Shown here: positions 1-8,082 of the stretch, piece after piece
How positions within the stretch are numbered: position 1 is the first letter of the stretch
Layout of the letters: each line of letters begins with the position of its first letter
From: CAZXYF01 sp964644705
GTDB taxonomy: Bacteria; Planctomycetota; Brocadiia; SM23-32
NCBI GenBank assembly: GCA_964644705.1
Contig: CAZXYF010000020.1
Coordinates: 1 to 26,311, forward strand
DNA length: 26,311 bases
Direction of reading: 5' to 3'
The notes under the pieces: model-generated
Databases searched by the model: none
Seen by the model: the letters and a program-made list of their open reading frames with translations, nothing else
What the model was told of the DNA's origin: nothing
Position numbers and translations under genes: made by a program

Positions 1-133
1 AAGTCACCGGAGAACCCGTTTGAAAACGCATTTTTGAACGTTTTGGACAGCACTGGTTCTCTGGAGGGTGTCCTGGGCAAGATGCAAGGATGCAGAGACT
101 CAGTGTGGACTTTTGTATCTCTGAATCAGTGTA

Positions 134-205
134 TCCGAGCACCACAGCGTGATAACAGGATTCATAAAAGCTGACCTGAAGCATCAGGATACTTATGAAG
201 GTCCG
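134..205 (+). repeat. Dispersed structured repeat, copy 1
   Basis: This 72-nt stretch matches 19827-19900 in the same orientation at roughly 80 percent identity by eye. Shared blocks include TCCGAGCA at the left end, AACAGGAT in the middle and ACTTATGAAGG followed by CCGCT at the right end. It can fold: CCTGA and TCAGG form an inner stem around AGCA, and TTCATA pairs with TATGAA outside it. It lies upstream of the HAD gene, and the left window edge prevents seeing whether it follows another gene. It looks like a small palindromic intergenic repeat, but the family is not recognised. Confidence 0.75.
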
Positions 206-293
206 CTCAGGTGGCAGCGGTGGTTGGCCGCTAATTCGGTTTGTTTTTGTGGTTGGTTAGGATCGGTCGAAGTGCGGGCTACGGGAGGTCACG

Positions 294-1118
294 ATGGAAC
301 AACCTGCTGCCATTATTGTGGACATTGACGGGACGCTGATTTCCGGCGGGGGGAAATTATCCTCAGAAAACATCCAGGCACTCGACCAGTGTCGGCGGCA
401 AGATATCCTGGTTTACGCGGCAACGGCTCGTCCCCGGCATCTGGTGTTCCGGCCAGATGAGGCTCCGGCCGAAGCCAGTATCCTCTCCAAAACCGGCGCA
501 TTTTACAGCGGCGCACTGGCTGTGGATTCTCCGATCGGATACCAGCAGGCCTGGACCCTGTCATGCGACGCTGTGCGCGCCTTGAGCGGATTCATCCGGA
601 ATGCCGGAGAACCTGAGTTGCAGGTTGTGGCGCAAATGACCGACGGCACCCACGCGTTCCGCCTGCCGGTTGAAGATTCCGCACTTGAGGGGTGGGGTAT
701 CAGTGCCGGCGAGGTGATCGATTACGAAGCGGTTGAGGCATCAAAGTGCCTGAGAATGACCATTTTCTACGTTGAGCCGGGTCGTGCGCTCACCCATCTG
801 GAAGAGGGCATACGGCAGGTTGTGGCTCCGGACGCTCGAATTCGCACCTCGGACAGCGACGTCTGGTTGGAGGTGCTGACCACGGAAGCGCGAAAAGAAG
901 TGGCGATGCTGGACCTCCTTGAGCAGCGGAGCATTCCGCCGGAGAATACTCTGGTTTTTGGCAATGATCGATCGGATGCGGGTATGTTCACCGTGCTCGG
1001 GGAATCGGTGGCGATGGAGGATGCGTGTCAGGAATTGAAAGACAGGGCCACCTGGGTCGCGGAGTTTTCCGGGAGGGATGGGGTGGCACGAATTCTGAAC
1101 CAATTGAACATCATTTGA
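294..1118 (+). CDS. HAD-superfamily (Cof-type) phosphatase
   Basis: This 274-residue protein has the architecture of HAD subfamily IIB hydrolases, cytoplasmic phosphatases of sugar phosphates and related small molecules. Motif I is VDIDGTL with nucleophile D10 and acid/base D12. Motif II is the Thr in ATARP near residue 44, motif III is probably K201 in ARKEV, and motif IV is GNDRSD at 223-228. The cap domain occupies roughly residues 75-190. The start is supported by a GGGAGG ribosome site about eight bases upstream. It appears to stand alone: the next gene is about 450 bases away. The fold and phosphatase chemistry are well supported, but the substrate cannot be read from sequence; a sugar phosphate or sugar-phosphate-like compound is only a family expectation. 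Confidence 0.88.
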   Translation: MEQPAAIIVDIDGTLISGGGKLSSENIQALDQCRRQDILVYAATARPRHLVFRPDEAPAEASILSKTGAFYSGALAVDSPIGYQQAWTLSCDAVRALSGFIRNAGEPELQVVAQMTDGTHAFRLPVEDSALEGWGISAGEVIDYEAVEASKCLRMTIFYVEPGRALTHLEEGIRQVVAPDARIRTSDSDVWLEVLTTEARKEVAMLDLLEQRSIPPENTLVFGNDRSDAGMFTVLGESVAMEDACQELKDRATWVAEFSGRDGVARILNQLNII

Positions 1119-1401
1119 GGGCCTGCCGAAGACCTTCGCCTGGCCAGGTGGCTGTGAAACTCCATCAGACGGCCCATGCCTCTTGGAGAGCTCACATTGG
1201 TGAAAGTTGACGGTGGTCCCGTGCGAAAAAAGTTGCGGGCTGGTGTGGGGGGGGCGAGCACGTGTCGTACATTTTTGGCCAGTGGGTCAGTCTGGTAATA
1301 TATCTATACAGATGTCTTCGAACGTGACAAGTATCATCAGAAATTATACTGCTCATCAGGCATACAGCCGCATCGTCGGGGAAATATGGTGTCTTGCCTC
1401 A

Positions 1402-1419
1402 CGGTAAAAGTTGTTACCG
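1402..1419. promoter_or_regulatory. Perfect inverted repeat, possible operator
   Basis: CGGTAA and TTACCG form a perfect 6-base inverted repeat separated by six bases. It lies about 150 bases upstream of the first GntR-type regulator. Its size and symmetry suit a dimeric winged-helix repressor, so autoregulation is plausible, but no second copy was found upstream of the second regulator. Confidence 0.4.
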
Positions 1420-1446
1420 GGGGAGGTGACTGGTGTTGATGGAAAA

Positions 1447-1470
1447 ACGGCACAGAGACAGTCGTGCCGT
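1447..1470. promoter_or_regulatory. 7-bp inverted repeat in regulator leader
   Basis: ACGGCAC (1447-1453) and GTGCCGT (1464-1470) are perfect inverted arms around a 10-base loop. It could be an operator half-site pair or an RNA hairpin in the leader of the downstream regulator. No T-tract follows, so it is not an intrinsic terminator. Confidence 0.35.
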
Positions 1471-1484
1471 GTGGTGGTCGGCGA

Positions 1485-1500
1485 ATTGTGTAGGAACAAT
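1485..1500. promoter_or_regulatory. ATTGT-N6-ACAAT inverted repeat, possible operator
   Basis: ATTGT (1485-1489) and ACAAT (1496-1500) form a perfect inverted repeat with a 6-base centre, just upstream of the TTGACA hexamer at 1508-1513. The position near a possible -35 would suit a repressor site. Short AT-rich palindromes also arise by chance. Confidence 0.3.
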
Positions 1501-1571
1501 GCCTTTTTTGACAATTTTGGGTGATGCTGTTGGAGTGTAGGTGCCGCAACCTGAGTCCCAAGGATGATCCG

Positions 1572-2624
1572 ATGGTAACGGAAGTGAAACAAAAATTGCG
1601 TGAGCGAATACGAACGGGGGACATGGCGCATGGTGATTTGATCCCTCCGATTGACACGTTGGGCGAACGCTATGACAAGCCAGAGGGAGTTGTGCGGAAA
1701 GCTATCCGTGAACTGACGGAAGAAGGGGTGATTGAGAGAAAATCGGGGTGTTTTGTCGTGGCGGAACACGGATCGCACAACATTGACACAGACCTGGGTC
1801 GGCATGCACTGAGTTTTCCGGCTATGTTCTACCCCTCGGTATGTCGCCGGTTGCGAGAGAAGGCAAAAGAAGATGGGCGACATCTTACCATTTACCGGGT
1901 GAAAGAATATAACCATCATCCGAAGCTGGAACGGGAGCTGCTTCTGAAATTGCGTCGACGCGACTACAACGGGGTTGCGCTCGTTCCTTCTCCGATTCCA
2001 CCCCGAAACATCGATCTGTTTCATGAGATGCGTTCAAACGGCATCAAGGTGGCATTGTTGGGAGCTCCGTCCGACGATGTCTCGGATCAGGTTGCATTTT
2101 TGCCCAATGATCGGGTCGGTGGCTATCTTTTGGTTCAGGAACTCAGCCAGAGGGACTTTTCCGAATTTGTGTTTGTGGGGCGACGCCCCTGGGATGTGCA
2201 GAAAGAGTGGATACTTGAAGGAGCGCGGCTGGCCGCCGATAAGCACGAAGTATCCGTGCGTGAAGTCAATAAAGATCTCGTGGATGGGGGGGATGATAGT
2301 ATGATCGAAGGGAAGCTTCTGACCGAGTGGATTAAATCCTTGGGTTCGGATACTGCTGTCGTTACATATCATGGTCGGGGCGGGAGTATTGCAGAGAGGG
2401 TGCGCCAGGATGTGCGGAGTCATTATCCGGAAAGAAAGCTGTGCACGGTGTGCTGTTTTGGCAGGCCTCCGCAGGGATACGAAGATTTGCCGCGTATACG
2501 TTATGACGAAGCGCGGCGGTATGAATACGCGGTGGATTATCTGTTCAACGATCAAATTCCTGCCGACAAATTGATTCACGAATGGTTTGATCCTGTATTT
2601 ATCCCGGGACACCTTGACGAATAA
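1572..2624 (+). CDS. GntR-type regulator with LacI/periplasmic-binding-like sensor domain (paralogue 1)
   Basis: This 350-residue protein probably binds DNA and represses or activates genes in response to a small ligand, typically a sugar. Residues 1-70 form a GntR winged helix: KQKLRERIRTGDMAHGDLIP, then the recognition part EGVVRKAIRELTEEGVI and a wing ending in GCFVV. Residues from about 85 to the end resemble the LacI/periplasmic-binding fold, with GVALVPSP, KVALLG, GGYLLVQEL and FVGRR strands and turns. I chose ATG 1572 because it gives the same MVT-E/D-VK start and the same length as the tandem paralogue at 2694, and AAGGA lies about eight bases upstream. An upstream start at 1521 would add 17 unconserved residues. 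The ligand and target genes are unknown. Confidence 0.85.
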   Translation: MVTEVKQKLRERIRTGDMAHGDLIPPIDTLGERYDKPEGVVRKAIRELTEEGVIERKSGCFVVAEHGSHNIDTDLGRHALSFPAMFYPSVCRRLREKAKEDGRHLTIYRVKEYNHHPKLERELLLKLRRRDYNGVALVPSPIPPRNIDLFHEMRSNGIKVALLGAPSDDVSDQVAFLPNDRVGGYLLVQELSQRDFSEFVFVGRRPWDVQKEWILEGARLAADKHEVSVREVNKDLVDGGDDSMIEGKLLTEWIKSLGSDTAVVTYHGRGGSIAERVRQDVRSHYPERKLCTVCCFGRPPQGYEDLPRIRYDEARRYEYAVDYLFNDQIPADKLIHEWFDPVFIPGHLDE

Positions 2625-2693
2625 CGCCTCTCTAACTCTAAATTGGGTATTAGTCCGGGGATCGTGAAAACCTGATTTTGTGGAGCACCTATC

Positions 2694-3746
2694 GTGGTAA
2701 CAGACGTGAAAAGAAATCTCCGGGAGAGGATAAGGAAAGGCGAACTTGGCCCCGGGGATTTAATACCTCTGGCTGAAACTCTAAGCGAACGCTATGACAA
2801 ACCAGAGGGAGTTGTGCGGAAAGCTATCCGTGAACTGACGGAAGAAGGGGTGATTGACCGGAAGTCGGGGTGTTTCGTCGTTGCGGCCGATGGAGCACAT
2901 AACGTAGAGGATGACCGGGATCGATACGCCCTCAGCTGTTCGGTAGCGGCGCATCGGGCCGCTATCCGGCAGTTGCGCCAGAAAGCGAAAGAGGAGGGGC
3001 ACAGACTCACGGTGTATCGTGTGGGGGAGTATAATCGGCATCCTGAACTTGAACGTGAGTTGTTGCTGAAACTGCGTCGGCGTAATTACAGGGGGGTGGC
3101 ACTGGTGCCATCGCCCATACCCCCGCGTAACAGCGATCTTTTCCGGCAGTTGCGATCGCAGGGCATGAAAGTAGCTCTGCTCGGTCCCCACAGGCACGAT
3201 ATGTCCGGGGAAACGGTGTTTTTACCAAATGACCGGCTCGGCGGATATCGTCTGGTTCAGGAGCTGGATCAGAGGGGCTTTTCGCGCCTTGTGTTTGTGG
3301 GACGACGTAAATGGGCGGTGTATAAGGATTGGATCGTGGAGGGCGCAAGCAAAGCGGTCGAAGATAGAGATGTGCAGATTCAAGAGATCACCGAGGACCT
3401 CAAGGCGGGGGCAGAAAAGACGCTGATTGGGGGGCGGCCCGCAGATGAATGGGTGGTGTCTCTTGATGCGGCAACAGCCATTGTCACTTTCCACGGGCGC
3501 AATGGCAGTATTATGGAAAACATTCGCCGGGACATCCGGCATCGTGAGCCGGACCGCGAGCTGTGTGCCGTGTGCTGTTTCGGTGATCCGCCGCAGGGAT
3601 ACGAAGATTTACCGCGCATCCGATATGATGAAGCTCTTCAGCTTCGGTATGCGGTGGAATATCTTTTTGATGATGATATCCCGCCTGACAAACTCGTCCA
3701 CGAGTGGTTGGATCCAACGTTTGTGCCGGGATACCTTGATGCTTGA
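2694..3746 (+). CDS. GntR-type regulator with LacI/periplasmic-binding-like sensor domain (paralogue 2)
   Basis: This protein also has 350 residues and is collinear with the regulator at 1572, so the pair arose by tandem duplication. It has the same GntR winged helix at residues 1-70 and the same LacI-like sensor domain. The start is GTG 2694, giving MVTDVK as in the paralogue. The sensor domains are clearly related (shared GVALVPSPIPPRN, PPQGYEDLPRIRYDEA) but differ at many positions, which suits a change of ligand. By contrast the recognition region is nearly identical at DNA level (1663-1735 versus 2785-2857, one mismatch in 73). The two proteins therefore probably bind the same operator, and heterodimers are possible. 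The gap between the genes is 69 bases, so they may be co-transcribed. Confidence 0.85.
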   Translation: MVTDVKRNLRERIRKGELGPGDLIPLAETLSERYDKPEGVVRKAIRELTEEGVIDRKSGCFVVAADGAHNVEDDRDRYALSCSVAAHRAAIRQLRQKAKEEGHRLTVYRVGEYNRHPELERELLLKLRRRNYRGVALVPSPIPPRNSDLFRQLRSQGMKVALLGPHRHDMSGETVFLPNDRLGGYRLVQELDQRGFSRLVFVGRRKWAVYKDWIVEGASKAVEDRDVQIQEITEDLKAGAEKTLIGGRPADEWVVSLDAATAIVTFHGRNGSIMENIRRDIRHREPDRELCAVCCFGDPPQGYEDLPRIRYDEALQLRYAVEYLFDDDIPPDKLVHEWLDPTFVPGYLDA

Positions 3747-3857
3747 CCCGGGCGGCTTTTCTCGCTGTTCAGCTATTTCAACACGGCTCACAAGGGCGGT
3801 TTGGCCTCTCGGGGCCACTTACGGACCGTATAAAGGCCTAACAGGGTGTTTTGTGTT

Positions 3858-5714
3858 ATGTCGAATGAACTCATGGAAAAAGTTGATAACCTCCCCCGAC
3901 AACCCGGGATTTATCTGATGAAAGATGAACGGGGGGAGGTCATCTATGTGGGTAAAGCAAAGAATCTGCGTGATCGCGTGCGGAGTTATTTTCAGGAAAG
4001 CGCCGAGCGGGATCGACTGATTACGCGACAGATCGATGAGGTGGATGATATCGACGTCGTGGTCGTGGGATCGGAGAAGGAAGCTCTCATTATGGAGAGC
4101 AACTTCATCAAACAATTTCGGCCCCGCTATAACGTGTTGTTCCGCGATGATAAAAGCTTCGTCAGCATAAAGATCCCCACCGATCATCCTTATCCGCGGC
4201 CCGTAATCACCCGTAAAATTCGCGACGACGACGCACTGTATTTTGGCCCGTATGCAAACGCCAGAGCCGCGCGGGAGACGTTGCGGGTGATACAGGACGT
4301 TTTTCCCCTGCGCAAGTGTTCTCAACACCAGTGTGAGAAGACGGATCGGCCGTGCGTGTACGGCCAGATGGGGAAGTGTATGGCTCCCTGTTGTGCGGAC
4401 GTATCGGAGGAGGAATACGGGGAACTGGTGGACGAGGTGAAAATGTTTTTGCGCGGGAAACGAGATGATCTGATGAGTCAGTTGAAGCAGGAGATGCAGG
4501 AGGCTGCCGATGAGTTGAATTTTGAGAAGGCGGCCATACTGCGCGACCGAATCCAGTCCATTGAAGAAACACTGGAAAAACAGAGAGTTGCGTCCACGAT
4601 GGATAAGATTGATCGGGATATTTTTGGATTGCACGCGACCGACCAGAGCATCTGGGTCGCGGTCCTTTTCGTGCGATCCGGGAACCTGCAGGATGCTGCA
4701 TCTTACGAATTTGAATCGAAACTGGGAAGCAGCACCGAGGTGTTCCGCTCGTTTCTGAACCAGTTTTACGCCGCCAATCGGTTTATCCCTCAGGAAGTGC
4801 TGGTTCCCGTTGAAACCGGCGAAGAGGATGCCCTGATGGAATGGCTGACCGAAAAAAAGGGGCGCAGGGTGAGGGTGATCCGTCCGCAGCGTGGGGAGAA
4901 GAAGCGTCTCGTGGAACTGGCCAACCGCAACGCCTCGCAGTCGGAACAGGTTGCCCTCACCGAACAGAACAGGCGGGAGAGGGAAAAGGAATCCCTGAGA
5001 GATGTCCTCGGACTCCGCCAGAAACCGCGGAACATCGAGTGTTTTGATGTGTCAACGCTCAGCGGCCGTGAAGCGGTGGGATCGATGGTCGTGTTCCAGG
5101 ATGGTGAGCCGGAAAAGGGGCATTATCGGCGTTACAGAATCACAGGGGTTGAAGGACAAAACGATTTCGCTTCAATGAAAGAAATCGTTCGCCGGCGCTA
5201 CGTACACGTCAGAGAGGAGACGGGAGAGGAATGGCAGCAGTCCGTCCCGGAACTGATTGTCATTGATGGGGGACGGGGGCAACTTGGTGCGGCACTGGAG
5301 GCGCTGCAGGAACTCGGGGTGGAACCCCAGGACGTGATGGGGCTGGCCAAGGCCCGCCAGGAGGGTGGAGAACAGGTGGAGGTGGAGCGTGTGTTTCTCC
5401 CGGATTGCGATGAACCGGTTGAATTGCCGGAACAGAGCTACGGTTACCAGCTTATCACGCGGGTGCGGGATGAAGCCCATCGTTTCGCTTTGAACTATCA
5501 CCGCAAAGTGCGACGCAAACGTTCACTGACGAGCCCTCTGGAAGATATTGATGGTGTGGGCAGGGTGCTGGCGAATCGTCTGATGGATCATTTCCGCAGC
5601 CTGCAGAAGATTTCGGTGGCCAGCATAGAGGAACTGTGCGAGATCAAAGGAGTGTCGGAGCGTCTGGCCAGAAAAATCCTCATGCATTTTGCCGATAAGC
5701 GATCCGAGAGCTGA
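3858..5714 (+). CDS. uvrC: Excinuclease ABC subunit C
   Basis: UvrC makes the two incisions flanking a DNA lesion after UvrA/UvrB recognition in nucleotide excision repair. The N-terminal GIY-YIG nuclease begins at PGIYLM and continues through VIYVGKAKNLRDRVRSYF. A cysteine group (CSQHQC, PCVYGQMGKC, APCC) follows at about residues 150-180 and matches the iron-sulphur cluster region described for UvrC. The UVR motif is ELNFEKAAILRDRI. The C-terminal RNase H-like nuclease has ECFDVS, GQNDFASM, IVIDGGRGQL and DEAHRFAL, and a helix-hairpin-helix region (DIDGVGRVLANRL, IKGVSERLARKI) ends the protein. Length is 618 residues, normal for the family. ATG 3858 is preferred over GTG 3846 and ATG 3873, but none has a strong ribosome site. 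Confidence 0.96.
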   Translation: MSNELMEKVDNLPRQPGIYLMKDERGEVIYVGKAKNLRDRVRSYFQESAERDRLITRQIDEVDDIDVVVVGSEKEALIMESNFIKQFRPRYNVLFRDDKSFVSIKIPTDHPYPRPVITRKIRDDDALYFGPYANARAARETLRVIQDVFPLRKCSQHQCEKTDRPCVYGQMGKCMAPCCADVSEEEYGELVDEVKMFLRGKRDDLMSQLKQEMQEAADELNFEKAAILRDRIQSIEETLEKQRVASTMDKIDRDIFGLHATDQSIWVAVLFVRSGNLQDAASYEFESKLGSSTEVFRSFLNQFYAANRFIPQEVLVPVETGEEDALMEWLTEKKGRRVRVIRPQRGEKKRLVELANRNASQSEQVALTEQNRREREKESLRDVLGLRQKPRNIECFDVSTLSGREAVGSMVVFQDGEPEKGHYRRYRITGVEGQNDFASMKEIVRRRYVHVREETGEEWQQSVPELIVIDGGRGQLGAALEALQELGVEPQDVMGLAKARQEGGEQVEVERVFLPDCDEPVELPEQSYGYQLITRVRDEAHRFALNYHRKVRRKRSLTSPLEDIDGVGRVLANRLMDHFRSLQKISVASIEELCEIKGVSERLARKILMHFADKRSES

Positions 5715-5916
5715 CGGGATCGGCGGGATATGGGACGATAGACGAAGGCCCATGGACGATTGGGGCATCGCACGGGCAAAATGGCGCGTTTCGACCGAGA
5801 AAGGGAACAACTCGGCGAGGAGGGCCTTCGTTTGTATTGTCCTGAGGAAAATGCTACAAAAGCCGTATCGCGTGGAGAGGCAAATTCCTGTGCTTCGGAT
5901 TGGAGGGTCTCCAGGG

Positions 5917-6423
5917 ATGGTTGGGCGTTTCAGATTATCTGCAGTGCTGATTGTAGCGGTCGCCATAATGGGTGTCGTCCTTTTCTCTGCGTGTGATGGG
6001 GAAACCCCGGAGCCCCCGTCACGTGGAGAAGGGATGGCCAGATCGTCCCGGGACGTAAAGGGGGATTATGCGAGTCCGGAAAATGCCGCGATGGAAGAGG
6101 GCAGCGAGCGCTCAGGCGTATCGACCTCGACGAATCCGGTGGAAAATCTCAAAGAAAAAATGACCCTGGGTCAGGTTAAGGAATTACTCGGTGAACCCAA
6201 AAAGGTCTCGAAGGCTTCGTCCGGGGACACCACAATGCGCAAGTGGAAATACTCGGACGGGCTTGTGCTGACGTTTCTGAATGGGACATTGCAACAATGG
6301 GAATACAGGAAGCCACGCGAACGGAAGACCCGCGAAAAACCGTCGAAAGCCGGGCGGGGGCAGCGCCGACGCAAACGGGACGATCCCACGAAATTCAAAC
6401 CGCCTCAACCGGCCCCTTTCTGA
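5917..6423 (+). CDS. Lipoprotein with BamE/SmpA-like domain
   Basis: This 168-residue protein begins with a lipoprotein signal: a basic MVGRFR start, a hydrophobic stretch, and a lipobox FSAC with the acylated cysteine near residue 25. After a low-complexity linker rich in Ser, Glu and Gly, residues about 75-125 contain MTLGQVKELLGEPKKV and a following GLVLTFLNGTLQQWEY. This is the pattern of BamE/SmpA-like small domains (GMT-x-x-QV-x-x-LLG-x-P). The C-terminus is a very basic, proline-rich tail. ATG 5917 was chosen because GGAGG lies about ten bases upstream and the signal peptide starts there; the frame is open further upstream but has no signal-like sequence. It is 202 bases after uvrC and its partner is unknown. 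Confidence 0.75.
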   Translation: MVGRFRLSAVLIVAVAIMGVVLFSACDGETPEPPSRGEGMARSSRDVKGDYASPENAAMEEGSERSGVSTSTNPVENLKEKMTLGQVKELLGEPKKVSKASSGDTTMRKWKYSDGLVLTFLNGTLQQWEYRKPRERKTREKPSKAGRGQRRRKRDDPTKFKPPQPAPF

Positions 6424-6585
6424 GTCGTAGGATTTGCCGGGCGGGTCTGATTCCAGCTGAAAGTAAGTCGGGTCGGATCATTGGATGGTGAGCCCATCGA
6501 CAATCACGGTAAAAACTGGGACGCTATTTTGGGTGATAGTGTCTCCTCGCTCCCGAAAATCTGTATGCGTTGTGCATGAGGGCCG

Positions 6586-6623
6586 GTTGCGGGCTTTTTC
6601 TCCGGAGCGTCTTCAGCTATAAT
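6586..6623 (+). promoter_or_regulatory. Possible fucosidase promoter (TATAAT)
   Basis: A perfect TATAAT at 6618-6623 lies 55 bases upstream of the fucosidase start. No good -35 is found at 16-18 bases; TTGCGG at 6586 is too distant. The strong ribosome site TAGGAGA at about 6667-6673 supports an active gene start immediately downstream. Confidence 0.4.
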
Positions 6624-6678
6624 AACCGGCCTCAATTTCCCCCTTTTCCAATCATTTTACTGTTTTTAGGAGACGAGT

Positions 6679-7959
6679 ATGACGTTGGATACGCTGGACA
6701 CTCCTGGTGATACCGACTGGTTCACGCACGATCGTTTTGGGCTGTTCATCCACTGGGGCCTTTACGCACTGCCCGCACGGCACGAGTGGGTGAAGATGCA
6801 CGAGGAAATATCGGATGAAGAATACGATAAATACCTGCGTCACTTCGACCCCGATCTTTACGATCCGGAACGGTGGGCGGAAGTGGCTGACAATGCGGGT
6901 ATGAAATATTTTGTCGTCACGACCAAACATCACGACGGCTTCTGCCTGTGGGATTCGGAGCTCACTGACTATAAAGCACCTAATTCACCGGCAGGCCGGG
7001 ACCTCATCCGTCCCATGGTCGATGCTTTTCGCGACAGGGGGATCCGGGTTGGATTTTATCATTCTCTAATCGACTGGCATCATCCGGAATTCCCGATTGA
7101 TGGCATCCATCCACGTCGAAACGATGAAAATGCCATTGAACTGAACGAAGACCGGGATGTCCGCGAGTACGCTGATTATCTGCGCGGTCAGGTTCGCGAA
7201 CTGCTGACCAACTACGGCGATATTGACATCATGTGGTTGGATTTTTCCTATCCCGACAACGATTCGGATAAGTTTGATGGTAAGGGTTGTGAAGACTGGC
7301 AGGGCGAGAAATTGTATGAGACTATCCGGGAGTTGCAGCCGAACATCATTTTGAATGATCGCCTGGATATGGATGAAGGATGGGATGTGAAAACGCCCGA
7401 ACAGTACCAACCGCGTGAATGGGTGCATGTGGATGATGATCCCGTGGTGTGGGAAGCATGCCAGACGTTCAGTGGATCCTGGGGCTATCACCGCGAGGAG
7501 GCCAGTTGGAAGAGCAATGGACAGCTGGTGCGTATGTTGATCGACACCGTGAGCAAGGGCGGGAACCTGCTGTTGAACGTGGGACCGACGGCACGGGGTG
7601 AGTTCGATGAGAGAGCCATGGATCGCCTGCAGGGCATGGGAGACTGGATGCATCATCATTCACGATCAATTTATGGTTGCACCCAGGCCCCGGAGGAATT
7701 CGAAACTCCGCAGGACTGTCGCCTGACGTACGATCCTGACTCCAATCGTATGTATGTCCATGTTTTCGCCTGGCCCTTCAAACAGCTCTTCCTGGATGGC
7801 TTTGCGGGCAAGGTGGAATACGCGCAGTTGCTCAACGATGCCTCGGAAATTGGCATGAATGAACCCGAAGATTCCGAGGAGAATACGCTTGAGCTGCAGG
7901 TGCCCGTCCGAAAACCGGACGTTGAAGTTCCCGTGATTGAGCTATACATGCGCGATTGA
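6679..7959 (+). CDS. Alpha-L-fucosidase, glycoside hydrolase family 29
   Basis: GH29 enzymes release terminal L-fucose from glycans by a retaining mechanism. This 426-residue protein carries the family landmarks in order: RFGLFIHWGLYALP (20-33), KYFVVTTKHHDGFCLWDS (76-93), VGFYHS (124-129), and DIMWLDFS (183-190), where D188 fits the nucleophile position. Later, NGQLVRMLIDTVSKGGNLLL and NVGPTARGEF match the usual C-terminal edge of the catalytic barrel. There is no signal peptide, so the enzyme should be cytoplasmic and act on imported oligosaccharides or small fucosides. A TAGGAGA ribosome site fixes the start. It is monocistronic, ending in a strong terminator. The family is secure; substrate linkage is not predictable. 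Confidence 0.94.
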   Translation: MTLDTLDTPGDTDWFTHDRFGLFIHWGLYALPARHEWVKMHEEISDEEYDKYLRHFDPDLYDPERWAEVADNAGMKYFVVTTKHHDGFCLWDSELTDYKAPNSPAGRDLIRPMVDAFRDRGIRVGFYHSLIDWHHPEFPIDGIHPRRNDENAIELNEDRDVREYADYLRGQVRELLTNYGDIDIMWLDFSYPDNDSDKFDGKGCEDWQGEKLYETIRELQPNIILNDRLDMDEGWDVKTPEQYQPREWVHVDDDPVVWEACQTFSGSWGYHREEASWKSNGQLVRMLIDTVSKGGNLLLNVGPTARGEFDERAMDRLQGMGDWMHHHSRSIYGCTQAPEEFETPQDCRLTYDPDSNRMYVHVFAWPFKQLFLDGFAGKVEYAQLLNDASEIGMNEPEDSEENTLELQVPVRKPDVEVPVIELYMRD

Positions 7960-7989
7960 AGCCGGCCATGCATGTAAATGATCTCGGAT

Positions 7990-8028
7990 GCGCCACGGCT
8001 GGATCGATCCAGCCGTGGCGCTTTTTTT
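7990..8028 (+). terminator. Intrinsic terminator after fucosidase
   Basis: Positions 7990-8021 are a perfect 32-nt palindrome: GCGCCACGGCTGGATC followed by its exact reverse complement. It is followed by seven T residues at 8022-8028. The T-tract occurs only on the plus strand, so it terminates the fucosidase gene and not the minus-strand dprA unit. Confidence 0.93.
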
Positions 8029-8082
8029 GTATCGCCGGTGGTGTGTTCGCGAAGTGGGGAGGGTTCGACAAATAGGGATCGA

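Larger units (their letters stand above)
1119..1571. other. Intergenic region with three inverted repeats
   Basis: No convincing gene is seen in this 453-base gap between the HAD gene and the first GntR regulator. It is AT-richer around 1290-1350, where TAATAT and TATACT look like possible -10 elements without good -35 partners. Three perfect inverted repeats are grouped at 1402-1500 and are listed separately as possible operators. A TTGACA hexamer sits at 1508-1513 but has no good -10 at normal spacing. Confidence 0.6.

Noticed and set aside
1508..1536. TTGACA as a promoter for the first GntR gene
   Set aside because: No -10 resembling TATAAT occurs at 16-18 bases.
5689..5916. Upstream extension of the BamE-like lipoprotein, overlapping the uvrC end
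   Set aside because: It would bury the lipoprotein signal peptide inside the protein; ATG 5917 has its own GGAGG.
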